Shown here one piece after another: positions 1 to 10,139 of a stretch of DNA of 64,000 bases (its first letter is position 1; each line of letters opens with the position of its first letter). The notes below the pieces were generated by a model that saw only the letters and a program-made list of their open reading frames with translations, searched no databases and was not told the DNA's origin. The translations under genes and the position numbers were made by a program. Source of the stretch: Termitomyces sp. T153 (Eukaryota; Basidiomycota; Agaricomycetes; Agaricales; Lyophyllaceae); the NCBI GenBank assembly GCA_018296165.2, contig JACKQL020000059.1:1-64000 (forward strand). The letters run 5' to 3'.

Positions 1-97
1 CAATATAATTAAATTTGGCGCACAAATTGGCTTCGTCGGCGAGCAGCGCCATCAAGCATGCAAGAATCTTGAGTCTTCTTTTGAGAACAGCGAGTTT

Positions 98-886
98 GTG
101 GAAACATCCATTTTTTCCCTCATTAAGCACTCCCACGCCATTGGCCCGTTCAATTCACCACCTCTCTCAAACTTTCGCTGCTCACCACTGGGTGCAGTTG
201 GGCGCAAAAGGAACCCAGGAAAGCTACGTCTCATTAACCACCTTTCCTGGCCCAAAGGCTCTTCGATCAATGATGGGATCCCAGACAAGGAGGGCCACAT
301 TATCTACGACATGTTTGCCAAAGCCCTGGAGGATATCCGTTGGCTTGGCCGCGGCACCTGGATGGCTAAACCTGATCTCAAGGATGCCTTCCGCCACATC
401 CCCATATGAGCCGAGGACTGGCACCTTCTCAGATTCAGATGGGGCTCGAGATTTTACTATCTCATTGTCCTGGCTTTTGGACTCAAGTCTGTGCCTTACA
501 TTTTTAACCTCTTTGCAGAGGCTTTGCACTGGATTATTCAGTGCCACATCCTGGCTTCCCTCCGCCACTATCTGGACAATTTCCTCCTCATGTTCTCCCC
601 CTCCACTCTCCTCTCAATGTCAAATGCTGCTGTCAAATGGGTTTCGAGCCTTGGTAAGGAGCTGGGGCTCTCTTTTCAAGGCTCCAAGATGGTTTGGCCA
701 ACAACCAGACTTGAGTTTCTTGGGCTTGAAATTGACTCAGAGGTGATGGAGGCATGGCTTCCCCTGGACAAGATGGCTTTCCTGATGGAGCTGCTTGACA
801 AGTGGTTGTCTAAGTGGAAGTGTTCCCTCCATGAGTTGCAGGAGCTCACAGGTTTCTTACAATTTGTATCCCAGGTCATACCATAA
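98..886 (+). pseudogene. Reverse transcriptase remnant of the Ngaro-like element
   Basis: One reading frame runs from 98 to 886, broken only by a TGA at 407-409. It carries the KPDLKDAFRHIPI block with the first catalytic Asp, a YIFNLFAEALHW stretch typical of the fingers/palm, and RHYLDNFLL in place of the YxDD catalytic box. The in-frame TGA stands where a CGA arginine codon would become a stop by one C-to-T change at a CpG. The second catalytic Asp is Asn, which fits GACGAT becoming GACAAT. Both changes agree with methyl-CpG decay. The frame ends in TAA just before the RNase H section, where a one-base shift is needed to continue. Confidence 0.75.
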
Positions 887-925
887 TCATGGGCTTTCCT
901 TTGATGTCTCTTTGATTTCTCCAGC

Positions 926-1430
926 TTGTTTAGCTCTCAGTTTGCAATGTGCCATATTCCCAAGTTGGTGGCCTCAGACATCTGCTGGTGGAGGACATAC
1001 AGCACTCACTGGAATGGCATTATGCTCCTAGCTCCATCACACCCTTCCTTATCTGTTCACACTGATGCAAGCAGAAGAAAGGGCATTGGCGGTGTTATCT
1101 CAGATCAGTGGTTCTCAGCATGGGTTCCACAGCACTTTTGCAGCTGGGACATCCAGTTCAAGGAGATTCTGGCCATCCTTCATGCCATACTTCGCTGGGG
1201 GGATGCTTGGTGCAGCCATAATATCACCTTCTTTTATGACAACTCTGCAGTGGTCACATGGCTCAACTCAGGGACAGTGGACTCAGTCCATGGCATGCAG
1301 GTCTTAAGGACTATCATCATGCTTGCAGCTTGTCTTGATTTTTCCTTTTCTTCAATTTGGATACCTTCTGAAGAAAATGCACTGGCTGATGCTGCTTCTC
1401 ATTTTCAGTACAGCAGGCTATTTCAACTTG
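926..1430 (+). pseudogene. RNase H domain remnant of the Ngaro-like element
   Basis: The frame reads VHTDASRRKGIGGVIS, then an FKEILAILHA block, then FYDNSAVVTWLNSG, then EENALADAASH. These are the four acidic blocks of a retroelement RNase H (D, E, D, D), all present. The section is in the same frame as the RT remnant upstream but is separated from it by indels near 880-925. The same frame stays open to about 1828 without continuing as recombinase, because the recombinase frame starts near 1459 in another phase. This is a remnant, not a working gene. Confidence 0.7.
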
Positions 1431-1458
1431 TCCCACACCTTCCCCACATGCCCTCATC

Positions 1459-3651
1459 TTGGAAATCCCAGCTCATTGGTATGAAGCACACTCTGGTCTC
1501 TTGCCTCAAGCAGCATTCTACCTGTGGCATGGACTGGCTGCCAGTACCAGGAAGACCTACTCAACTGGTCAAAAGTCCTATGTCAACTTCTGCAGACTTA
1601 ACCCAGGTTTGCTTAGTGAGCCAGGATGCTATCTCCCAGCCACAGACCAAGCCATCATCGAATGGGTCTGCTCCCTCAGGGATTGTGCTCTACAACCCAA
1701 AACTATTAAGGGTTACCTCTCCACTATTTGTTCCCTGCATGTCGATGAGGGGCTCCCTTTTGACACCTGTGAATCCAAGATGGTGCATAGAGTCATTTGA
1801 GGCATCAAATGGTTTCATGGGAGCATGAGCACAACCCAAAGCAACCAATTACTCTGAACATCCTCCAGTGGCTTGCAGCAGTAGCTGGTGATCTCTCCAA
1901 CCCCTTTGAAGCATCCTTCAATGTGGCTTTCAAAATGGCCTGGGCAGAATTCCTACAGTGTGGCAAATTTACACTTGGCCACACTGAGAAGTTCAACCCA
2001 GTGGCCCACCTCACCCGCAGATGCATGACCTTCCTGCTGACTTTCAAGTTGCCCTCTCATGTTTGGCTCAACCTCCCCACATCCAAAACCAACCTGTTTT
2101 GGAGGGGTGTTTCAATCTTGCTGGCAAGAGCACCTCCCAATGTGTCTACCTGCCCCATCTCTGCTCTGCATAGGCTGTTTACTCTTGATCCAAAGCCTCA
2201 TGATGCTCCGCTCTTTACAGGACCACATGGATCCCCTCTCTCCCATGAAATTTTCATCACAATGCTGAGCCCCAGTTATTGCTGAGCACCATTTTTTTGG
2301 CGTTTTGGACTTAGCGGCAGCTGACTACCTTGAATCCAATACAAGTCACAACACTCAGCACACGAGACCTAGCCCAAGAATTGGACTGAAGCATGAGACT
2401 TTAGTGACCACAAGACTTACTGATCATGAGAAACATCACATGGAGTCTGGAACTTGGGCCTAAATCATCAAGGCCTAGACCCTTCCTAGCAACAATTATT
2501 AGTGACCCTAGCGACTCTAGCAACAAAATGGCATTCTCTTACTATATATGGACAAATTATCAGATGCATACCTTTATACTATCATTTCTTTTGCCAAGCT
2601 TACCAACATACTTGAACGGCATCTACACTTCAGGTATTGACATCGGACTTGTTTCTTTTTAGTTCCATTCACAATTAGGTGCTGCCAAGACTTTGCCTAT
2701 GATTTTTCACTTAGTTACAGACTGACACCTTGTATGCACCATAAACACAGTGACAGACACCATTGCCAGTGGTGCCTATTTGTTTACTTTCCCATACTAT
2801 ACTTTGAAACATATAAATACTGACTGTACATAGACACTAAAAGAAGGGAACAATTAGAGAACTGCTATCTTTGAGCTTACCAGCAAGAGATTTCACTTTG
2901 CTTCTTTTGCTCTTCTATCACCTTTGACCCAGGCTTAGCAATAAGCCTTCTTGACTTCAACCTTGACTTAGTGTGGTGCCAACTGCAGGTGCCTATTTTA
3001 GTTAATCCAACTTAGCGATGCTAGCGACTATGGCTAGCAACCAGTTTACGTTTGTCCCTTGATTTTTAGTCTTCCTGTTACTGCCTTTCCTTGTCTCTAC
3101 CCTATTCCCTCACTCTCCACTACCTCTGTTAAGAGGGTGCTTTGTCTTAGTGACATTACTGGTCTTTACCCTTTTTCTTTCCTTATTGTCACTAGCAAAT
3201 TCCGCTAGCAATAGTGACTTCACTCCACAACACAACTTTTGCTCTAGTTCTCTGGGACGGTTACTGACTCGCCCTCAACTATTAACTTCCTACTGCCAGC
3301 TACCCTATCTAGTGACTAGTGTTAGGTCCTCTTTTTAGGTTTTCTGCATGACACTAGGCGGCATAGGGTACATCAACAATGCTCAGGCAGCGTCTCTCAT
3401 GCTGTGACATTGATCCCTTGTGTTTCTCTGGTCACAGCTTTTGGCATGGCACAGCCACAGCCACAGCTGCAGTGGGTTATGCTGACCACGAGATCCAGCT
3501 CTTGGGTTGCTGGCACAGCGATGCCTACAAACTGTACATTGATGTTCCCTGCAAGCGGATCCTAGGCCTCTCTTCATGTCTCCATCTGGCCACTTCTCAC
3601 GCATGCAATTTTGAGCCTCTGTCTCTTCTGTTCGCTCCCTCTATGGCTTGA
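1459..3651 (+). pseudogene. Tyrosine recombinase remnant, interrupted by a 1.1-kb insertion
   Basis: 1459-1800 encodes an N-terminal SAM-like DNA-binding part (GLAASTRKTYSTGQKSYV, then KTIKGYLSTI). 1797-2266 continues in another phase (PFEASFNVAFKMAWAEFLQCG, then HEIFITML). The C-terminal catalytic part resumes at 3376 (FSGHSFWHGTAT, then QLLGCWHSDAYKLYIDV). The HxxR box reads H-S-F-W and the downstream LLGRW-type box reads LLGCW; both Arg losses are single transitions at CpG. The tyrosine is kept. Frame breaks plus the insertion make this a pseudogene. Tyrosine recombinases of this class insert the circular cDNA of Ngaro/DIRS elements. Confidence 0.7.
2267..3375. mobile_element. 1.1-kb noncoding insertion inside the recombinase, possible solo LTR
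   Basis: The octamer acaatgct occurs at 2259-2266 and again at 3376-3383. Removing the stretch between the copies restores a continuous recombinase frame (HEIFITML followed by RQRLSCC). The duplication is therefore best read as a target-site duplication. The insert has no convincing reading frame. It has a TATA-like tataaata near 2815, and if cut one base differently it begins TG and ends CA, which would suit a solo LTR. The 8-bp duplication is longer than the usual 4-6 bp of LTR elements, and I saw no terminal inverted repeats, so the class is uncertain. Confidence 0.6.
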
Positions 3652-3819
3652 GTGCAGTTTCCCTCTCGGGATCCATGCAAGAGAGCAAGGGCGACCAAAT
3701 ATATTTTTATTTGTCCGCAAGTACATGAAATGATCTGATTATGCTTGCACCAAAAGGAACTTCGACTCCATCCACTCCCTTTCACCATATCCCTCACTCC
3801 AGCACGAGCCAACATAGAT
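3645..3819 (+). repeat. 175-bp direct repeat, copy 1 (candidate B1 of the Ngaro element)
   Basis: This 175-bp segment recurs at 4215-4389 with a constant 570-bp offset. Almost all differences are CpG in one copy against TpG or CpA in the other, with copy 1 the more decayed. Ngaro/PAT elements end in split direct repeats (A1..B1-A2-B2), and this pair fits B1 and B2. Confidence 0.8.
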
Positions 3820-4003
3820 GAACTGATCAAAAGCCTTTGATTGACATCTATGTAAGCGGCACGACCCTCCCTCGATCGTGCCTAACGCGTCGCGTACGCC
3901 CTCCTATCATATCACACCATTGTCGCACTGTTGACAATGGTCGCTTTGTCTTTTTCTCTCGACGGACTTTGTATATAATCTCAGCTACAGCTTCCCCTGT
4001 CCT

Positions 4004-4098
4004 CGTCCTGCTTCCTTTTCCCCACTGACATAGAGCTCATCAGGTCTGTTATAACTCACGTCCTGCTTCCTTTTCCCCACTGACATAGAGCTCGTCAG
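4004..4098 (+). repeat. Two 40-bp direct repeats, 55-bp period
   Basis: A 40-bp unit beginning cgtcctgcttcc occurs at 4004-4043 and 4059-4098. The copies differ by one CpG-to-CpA change (ctcatcag against ctcgtcag). They lie between the two 175-bp repeats, in the candidate A2 section. Confidence 0.8.
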
Positions 4099-4214
4099 TC
4101 CTTTTGGACTCGATTCTTTCTCTCTCCCACCCCTCATATCCACTTACCCCTCTCATTGTTTTGTTTTTCTCTTGTCTCACGTAGCACTTGTCTCGTACAT
4201 TACTCGCCTGTGCC

Positions 4215-4389
4215 GGCTTGAGTGCGGTTTCCCTCTCGGGATCCGTGCGAGAGAGCAAGGGCGACCAAATATATTTTTATTTGTCCGCAAGTACACAAAA
4301 CGATCTGATTACGCTTGCACCAAAAGGAACTTCGACTCCATCCACTCCCTTTCACCATATCCCTCACTCCAGCGCGAGCCAACATAGAT
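4215..4389 (+). repeat. 175-bp direct repeat, copy 2 (candidate B2 of the Ngaro element)
   Basis: Second copy of the segment at 3645-3819, keeping more CpG sites. It ends in aacatagat at 4389, taken as the element's right end. After it the sequence becomes AT-rich and unrelated. Confidence 0.8.
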
Positions 4390-4762
4390 TATATTTCAAA
4401 AGCAAGGTCATATTAGCATTTTGTTTATAGTCATTTGAGTCTTTAAGTAATGTTTAAAAATAAGAAATTATTAATATGATATGACCTTATATAGTTCAAA
4501 TCATCCTGGTCATTATGTGATAATCTTATATCTCAGTGGTATTTGAGTTTCCTTCAAACTCTAGATTCTTTTGAAAAACTTGATAACTCTCATTGTGAAA
4601 AGGTATTCTTACTATGGATCAATCTAACATTGTGTTTATGAACAAGTATAAGACCTCAGAATTATCTTTCTTGAAAATAAGAGGTCCCAGGCCATACATG
4701 ACCAGATATGTTAACAGTCTTTTTCGTGATGGCTTCCCTCGTCATCGGCAGCTTGTTTCTGG
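4390..4762. other. AT-rich spacer
   Basis: AT-rich sequence between the retroelement end and the first ICMT-like frame. I see no gene, RNA or repeat in it. A truncated 5' end of the ICMT-like gene may lie here but cannot be recognised. Confidence 0.5.
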
Positions 4763-5371
4763 TTGCTTTTAGCTAGTCTTTTGGGTTCATTGGTGCTTAC
4801 ATTTGGTATGTGCTCAGTGCCTACAGTTTTTGGCATTCCTGGCTTACAGTTTTCAGCCAGTTTTCAGGGTATATTTGAGCACGCCAACTATGTAATATGT
4901 TTGCCTGTTTCATGGTACGAGATAGGTGTATCAACGTTCTGGCTGGCTGCAGCGGCAGAAACGGCCGTGATCCTCTTAGCAGAAGGAAATCTGACATCAG
5001 CATATGTCACAAACTATGCCCTACGAATTCTTATGCCTAGAGGCCAGATCACCAACCTACACCTTACACCCCTTTCCATCACCGCATATAGCTACGTCCG
5101 CCACCCATCATATACCGGATACACGACAGTTTTCATTGGTACATACTTCTGGTATGCCTCCAGTGTTTCGTGGGTACGCGAGTCGGGAATTCTGGGAACG
5201 GCAATTGGGAAGACTTTGATTGGGGCATTTCTGGTTATATATCTCAAAATGGCGATTAGCTTGTTGCAGCATATGCCGGAAGAAGACAGGCTGATGAAAG
5301 CATCGTTTGGGAAGGAATGGGAGGATTGGGCACACAGGGTACCCTATTGGCTCATTCCGGGCATCTATTGA
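4763..5371 (+). pseudogene. ICMT-like methyltransferase with internal deletion (paralog 1)
   Basis: The C-terminal half is clearly an isoprenylcysteine carboxyl methyltransferase (Ste14/ICMT, an ER membrane enzyme that methylates the prenylated cysteine of CAAX proteins). It has YVRHPSYTGY, LLQHMPEEDRLMKASFGKEW and HRVPYWLIPGIY. The part before has WLAAAAETAVILLAEG and LTPLSI. Between LTPLSI and YSYVRHPSY about 40 residues present in the paralog at 6853-7605 are missing, including the KFFTLEF block and the DDHQLATTGP block. The N-terminus before about 4920 is unconvincing and may be truncated or hold an unresolved intron. A functional short enzyme seems unlikely because part of the cofactor-side region is gone. 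Confidence 0.65.
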
Positions 5372-6816
5372 CTATTGTATTTCTCCCCGTCACAAAATCT
5401 GAGCTGTACTCGAGTTTCAATATTCTGGTGTCGAGTCATCAGCGCAACTGAGAGACATAAGTATGTACTGATCATTTAAATCATGACGCCGAGTTATTTT
5501 TGAGGATCGACAAGGCAGATCAGATTCAAGACGCGAGAGATACATCGTACTGAGACGTCAGTAATTACAACGCAATTTAAATTTGTTACACCAGTTTCAA
5601 GTAGGGTGGGCACAGGGAGTGGCGATTCCAGAAGGCAGCATGTGTCAGGCGATTTCTGAGCTACTGTTGTGACGCAAATTTGCAATGTGTAACAGAAGAA
5701 CACGCTAGGAGAAAAAGGTAGTCAAAAAAGCAACAGTCTGAAAATGAGATCGCAAAGCCTGGACATGGAATTGAGTATGCCGGTTGGACGTAATCGACTG
5801 GGTGACCTTGAGAACGGTGACCGATACACACAGAAAGTTGACCCCATACGTGACGGGTGACGGGTGACGGTACTTTTCTCGGCTCCCCATTACACCCCAT
5901 TACAAGGAACGCCACTAGGCATCACCAGTTTTTAGTAGTTCTGTCTTGGATCACTTCGGTCCTACTCCCTTTCACTTTACTTGCCGCATTGTGATGCTGG
6001 TGCCTGTTCATACACTCACTGGGGCAGTCCATTTCTTTGGCTAGCTGGTCTACCAGGGCACATCTTAACCACCCACCATTGCAGGAACACACACACGTCG
6101 CCAGTCTACCATCAGCTCAAAAGTTCTTGGCTTGGTTCGGTCTAACTCCCACTAATCACTATTCACTGCTGCATTGGTTGTCGACTATCTGTTCATACAC
6201 TTACGCAGAATCTGTTCATCCTCCTGGCTAGCTGGCTTGCGATATAGCTCTTATATGCACAAATATGCTGTCATCACATCAGGTTAAACTGACTGGCACC
6301 TTGAAGTGAACCTTTCCGTTGTATCTTTGGGATACCTGCTCAAATGACCTTCCCTGGGTGCAGTCCCAAATTGTTCCTTCGTTCTCCTGACCTTCAATAC
6401 TCACTACCTCACATTCTTTCTTTCCTTCTTTGATGGATATTCAGGGTATTGTATTGTGCGGCTCTTCGTCTCAGCCTGAGTATATCACTTGTTATGATAT
6501 ATATATTCTGACTTGATGGTGGGAACTAACCACGATCCATCATGCGATGCCAACGGATCTCGCAATGCGTAGATTCGAGTGGTCATACAATTGTATTGAT
6601 GACACGGACTCGTCAATGCCACCCATTCACAATGTCAAGACCTCTATCATCTGCGAAGCAAATTTTCATCCGCCCATCCCCATTCGTCCAGTCCCATGCA
6701 ATGTACCTTGATGTAATATATCCTGTATCTGTACTTCAGGGTATTGTGGCTCTATAACATGAACAAACCTTCGGAAGACATTCCGGCTGAAGCGCGGTTT
6801 TCGGGCTTCACGAGCC
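5372..6816. other. Intergenic region with a diverged internal duplication
   Basis: No gene is visible. The region contains a diverged duplication (5937-6052 against 6120-6238, sharing gttcatacact and ggctagctgg) and a short gtgacgg tandem run near 5852-5870. A TATA box for the next gene lies at its right end. Confidence 0.5.
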
Positions 6817-6824
6817 TATATAAA
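6817..6824 (+). promoter_or_regulatory. TATA box of the intact ICMT gene
   Basis: TATATAAA lies 29 bp before the chosen ATG at 6853. The ATG at 6831 is too close to the TATA box to sit downstream of a normal start of transcription and is out of frame, which supports 6853. Confidence 0.5.
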
Positions 6825-6852
6825 CTAAACATGAGCTTGCGCCTAGTCTATC

Positions 6853-7605
6853 ATGCTGCTTCTCTTCAAAATCCCCTGCATTCTTGCTACGACTCTAGCG
6901 GTGGACGTTGCTCATTCGCCTCCGTCGGTAGCTCCTAAGCACGCAGAACAACCAAAGACGACCAATAGCATTAAAATTTTGACAATTATCAAGAACGCCT
7001 ATCCCTTAACTAAGGCGGGCTTTTCCCTTCCCATAGTGAGTTTAAAATAACTTACGCTTACCCAGGCCCTTCTGTGGTTCTTTGCCGCTGCAGAAATCAT
7101 CGTCATATTATCACGTCAATATCTGGCTCAGTATCAACCTGAATTATGGTGCAGGCAGCCTATGTGCTTAAACCTTGACTTCACGCCCATTGCTATGTTC
7201 GGATCGATCATGATAATTGGAGGGAGCCTACTGCGTGTTCGATGCTTTCAGATTATGGGAAAATTCTTTACCCTGGAGTTTGCGGTATTTGATGACCATC
7301 AACTAGCGACGACAGGTCCATACAGCATCGTACGCCATCCATCCTATTCTGGGGCTGTCGTTATGTACGCCGGCTTGGTTTTGTGGCACGCCTTTCCCGG
7401 ATCGTACTTGATGGAGTCGGGCATTCTGGACGCTGTGTTAGGAAAGGTGGTCGTATCAACTCTAGTGTTGCAATCTACTACAATCATAGTGGCGTTGTTT
7501 CTAAGGTCGAGGGATGAGGACGACGCGATGCATAAAAAGTTTGGAAAGACTTGGGAGGAGTGGGCAAAGAAGGTACCATATGCAGTTATCCCCTATTTGC
7601 TCTGA
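6853..7605 (+). CDS. Protein-S-isoprenylcysteine O-methyltransferase (paralog 2, intact)
   Basis: Exons 6853-7035 and 7066-7605 give 240 aa, close to the 239 aa of yeast Ste14. The family methylates the C-terminal prenylcysteine of Ras/Rho-type proteins and lipopeptide pheromones at the ER. Hydrophobic segments are frequent. Family blocks in order are ALLWFFAAAEIIVILS (about 62-77), GSLLRVRCFQIMGKFFTLEF, TTGPYSIVRHPSYSG and DAMHKKFGKTWEEWAKKVPY near the C-terminus. The intron between the exons would be only 30 nt (gtgagt, cttac, cccag). It is in phase and contains a stop if unspliced, and the flanking residues FSLPI and ALLWF join as in the family. It has broken relatives on both sides (4763-5371 and 10524-11007). 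Confidence 0.8.
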
Positions 7606-8519
7606 TACCGTCATTACGAGTTCCCGTCACAAAGGAATGTTACATTTTTGAAGCAGAAGTGGAACCCTCATGATGAGAGGAAGCTTAAATATCCAGTGTA
7701 TAGGCAGTCACAATAGCAAGGATGGACTTCGCTATTGTAGATATATAGATATAGACTGGTAATAACAGGTTTAGTTGACTATCTCTCGTTTAGATGACTC
7801 TCAAGTAGCTGTGCCCATCCTCGTTTTGTCCGGAATTCTCCACTAGCTGTTGTACTCGATTCCGCATGATCTCAACCTGAGCATTTTTTGCAAACCCTTT
7901 CGGGTACCGTACTAAGTATTCGTGTCGAGATACTATTACTTACCCCTTGACAGGATTCTCCAAGACTCAAGCCGTATGAGGACCTCAGAACTACTTCTAA
8001 ACGAGCACTTGAAGAAACATTGTACAACTATTCTTGAAATATCGTCCGCAATGAGTTGCAGCTACTTCACAATGGAATGATGAAGTTCTTACAATGATAC
8101 CTCCGAGTCTTATGCCAACTGCATTCATTCTATAGCCACCAGATACAGATACACAGATACACTTTGTATTGACTTGATACAGTAACTTCCATACCGACAA
8201 CAGTAACGTTAAACAACCCTATCAATAGCTCCACGTCAACCCGCCCGCTCACCTGCCCACCCTCCAAAGATGATGAAACAAAGAAAGCGCGAACGAGAAC
8301 AAGAAAGGAGGTAGGAGGGGGATAAAGGAAATATAAAGGAATACACATAAAACACAGCATACTTATAGCATCTAACACCGCCTTTTTACAGTACGAGTAA
8401 CAGTCTATAAACACATGATTATTTCGTGCTTGTCATTTTTATGTTCGTTTATCCATCATTTGTTCAGTCGGTCCAGCACATCTGGTAGGGTCGGGTCGGC
8501 GGGATCGGGGGGTCGACAA
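7606..8519. other. Intergenic region, no gene seen
   Basis: Convergent spacer between the ICMT gene and the CNOT11 stop. It is AT-rich with short purine-rich runs near 8270-8330, and I see no coding or RNA signal. Confidence 0.5.
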
Positions 8520-10139
8520 TCAGAATTTGCTCATGGCAAGGACGCGATAGAGTGTGTTAGCCTCTTCAAGCCTTGCGTTCCGAAGGCTAAAGTGTGCCAT
8601 CTCCGTGGTGTCAGCGTCTGAGGCCGCATCGACGATGCCCCGTTTGATGAGTGAATGGTAGAATCGACAGAGCTAGGGTGCATCGGCGGAGACTTCGACT
8701 AAGAGACAGACAAAGCAACTCACATTCTGTACACCCTTTGCGAACCGGTCATCGCTAATAAGCCCTTCTCTCTCCTCGGCCTCTGCTCGCTCAAGCCAAT
8801 TGATACACTCATGTATGAACCGTCCCAGTACTTCCGAGCGAACTATACTAGCGACGGTGTAGATTCCATTCATAATGGGGGTCTGATCTCGTAGAAGGCG
8901 GCCAAGGAGATCGAATGTAGAAAGCGACGGAGGAAGATAGGGAAGCACCTCAAGGAACGGTGCAGGAAGGTTGTGATCATGTTTCACACCACTGAGAAGC
9001 CCAACAAAGAGAGGATGTGCAAGCATTGGATTGTTCGCAATGATAGCGGACAGATCAAGGGAGGCGATCATACCAGAGACGGCGAGCTCCGGTATGAGAG
9101 GGTTGAGGATCTGCATGAGAGTGAGCTTGAATCTAGAATTAAATTCTCTGAACGAACTCGTTGTTCAGAGAGAGTGAGAACACGTTCACGGGCAGCCAGG
9201 AGTAGTTTCATAGCCTGTGCAATCATTTCGTTTTGCCTATCTGCAACAGGCGTGATCACCCGCCGGGGGCCATTGTCAGGGGAACGAGCGTTGGAGCCGA
9301 AGTTGGCGGATGGGGTATGATCAGAGGAGGCCGATCTTAACCTTTCGTTATCTTGGGAATTTGAGTAGTTAGCGTCGTCTCTGTCCAAATAGTCATGAGC
9401 GAACTCGCCAAATGGAACGTCGAATCACGACTTACATATCGAAAACAGTATTGTACAATGATTCATCGAGAATTAAATTAGTTGCTCTAAGCTTTGGTGG
9501 CAAAGGCGATTTCGCCAGTGTGTTGGGAGAATAAGGTCCAATCTGAAGATAGTCCAGATCAGATTGGTTTGATCACCTTAGTACGGAGTACACACGTCAT
9601 TCCCATCTCCTTTAAGGATCTTCCACAGCACCCAGACCAGTTGTTCATTCGGGCTAACATCACCCATCTGGGCCACAACGACAGCCTTTTCACGTTCCTT
9701 CATGAACGTCATGAACAAGACGGTTTTGAAAGGATTTATCGCCATAGGATGGGGTGCATAGAGCGAATAAAGTAAAAAAGCTACCAGAATGCGTTGGGCG
9801 AGCTAGATATAGAAAAAGTCATTTTTTCAAGAAAAGGATACTTTTTCGCGGAGATAGATAACTGACTTCGGCGGGGGTACTTGGATCAAGCAACGGCAGC
9901 AACGCGTCAAGTGCCAGCTGAAATCGCGATGTAGGCTGCACGATCTGAGTGTAGGCCTGTGCCGCCGTTGAACAGGGTAGGGTGAAAGCCCTGGTGAGTA
10001 GGCGCTTGACCGATGCGCGTACAGGATCAGCCATTGGCGGCGGGGACGGCAGCATGGGTGATACGGGGGAAAGAAAAGATTGCATGCTGAGCCTGCTGAG
10101 CCCAAGCCCGTGCCCGTCGTCGACGACAGTGACCGTCAA
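8520..10139 (-). CDS. CNOT11: CCR4-NOT complex subunit 11 (CNOT11/DUF2363 family)
   Basis: Six exons: 10139-9867, 9802-9596, 9542-9436, 9380-9158, 9110-8724 and 8672-8520, for 449 aa; a start at 10085 would give 431. CNOT11 is a subunit of the CCR4-NOT deadenylase complex, which with CNOT10 binds the N-terminal part of CNOT1. The family signature spans exons 2-3: LLYSLYAPHPMAINPFK, NEQLVWVLWKILKGDGND, then IGPYSPNTLAKSPLPPKL and LILDESLYNTVFD. The C-terminal half has NPLIPELAVSGMIASLDL, a NNPMLAHPLF block and a helical end (ANTLYRVLAMSKF). Introns are 47-64 nt; the second has tactaag as a branch-point match. It lies between ICMT relatives but is unrelated to them. Budding yeast lacks a clear CNOT11. 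Exon lengths sum exactly in frame. Confidence 0.9.

Larger units (their letters stand above)
1..4389 (+). mobile_element. Decayed Ngaro/DIRS-like tyrosine-recombinase retrotransposon, 5' truncated by the window edge
   Basis: The pieces lie in the order reverse transcriptase (about 98-886), RNase H (about 926-1430) and tyrosine recombinase (about 1459-2266, resuming 3376-3651), followed by a repeat-bearing 3' region (3645-4389). RT, RNase H and tyrosine recombinase without an integrase is the arrangement of DIRS/Ngaro elements, which are known from mushrooms. The RT piece has a DLKDAF block and a YLDN box where YxDD is expected. The RNase H piece has an HTDAS block and a DNSAVV block. The recombinase end has a GHSF box and YKLYIDV with the nucleophile-type tyrosine. 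The copy is dead: the frame is broken by stops and at least two indels, and the recombinase is interrupted by an insertion. No gag-like frame is visible, and the 5' end lies outside the window. Confidence 0.8.

Noticed and set aside
9494..9775. Plus-strand frame within CNOT11
   Set aside because: It is antisense to exons 2-3 of CNOT11, whose family match is strong.
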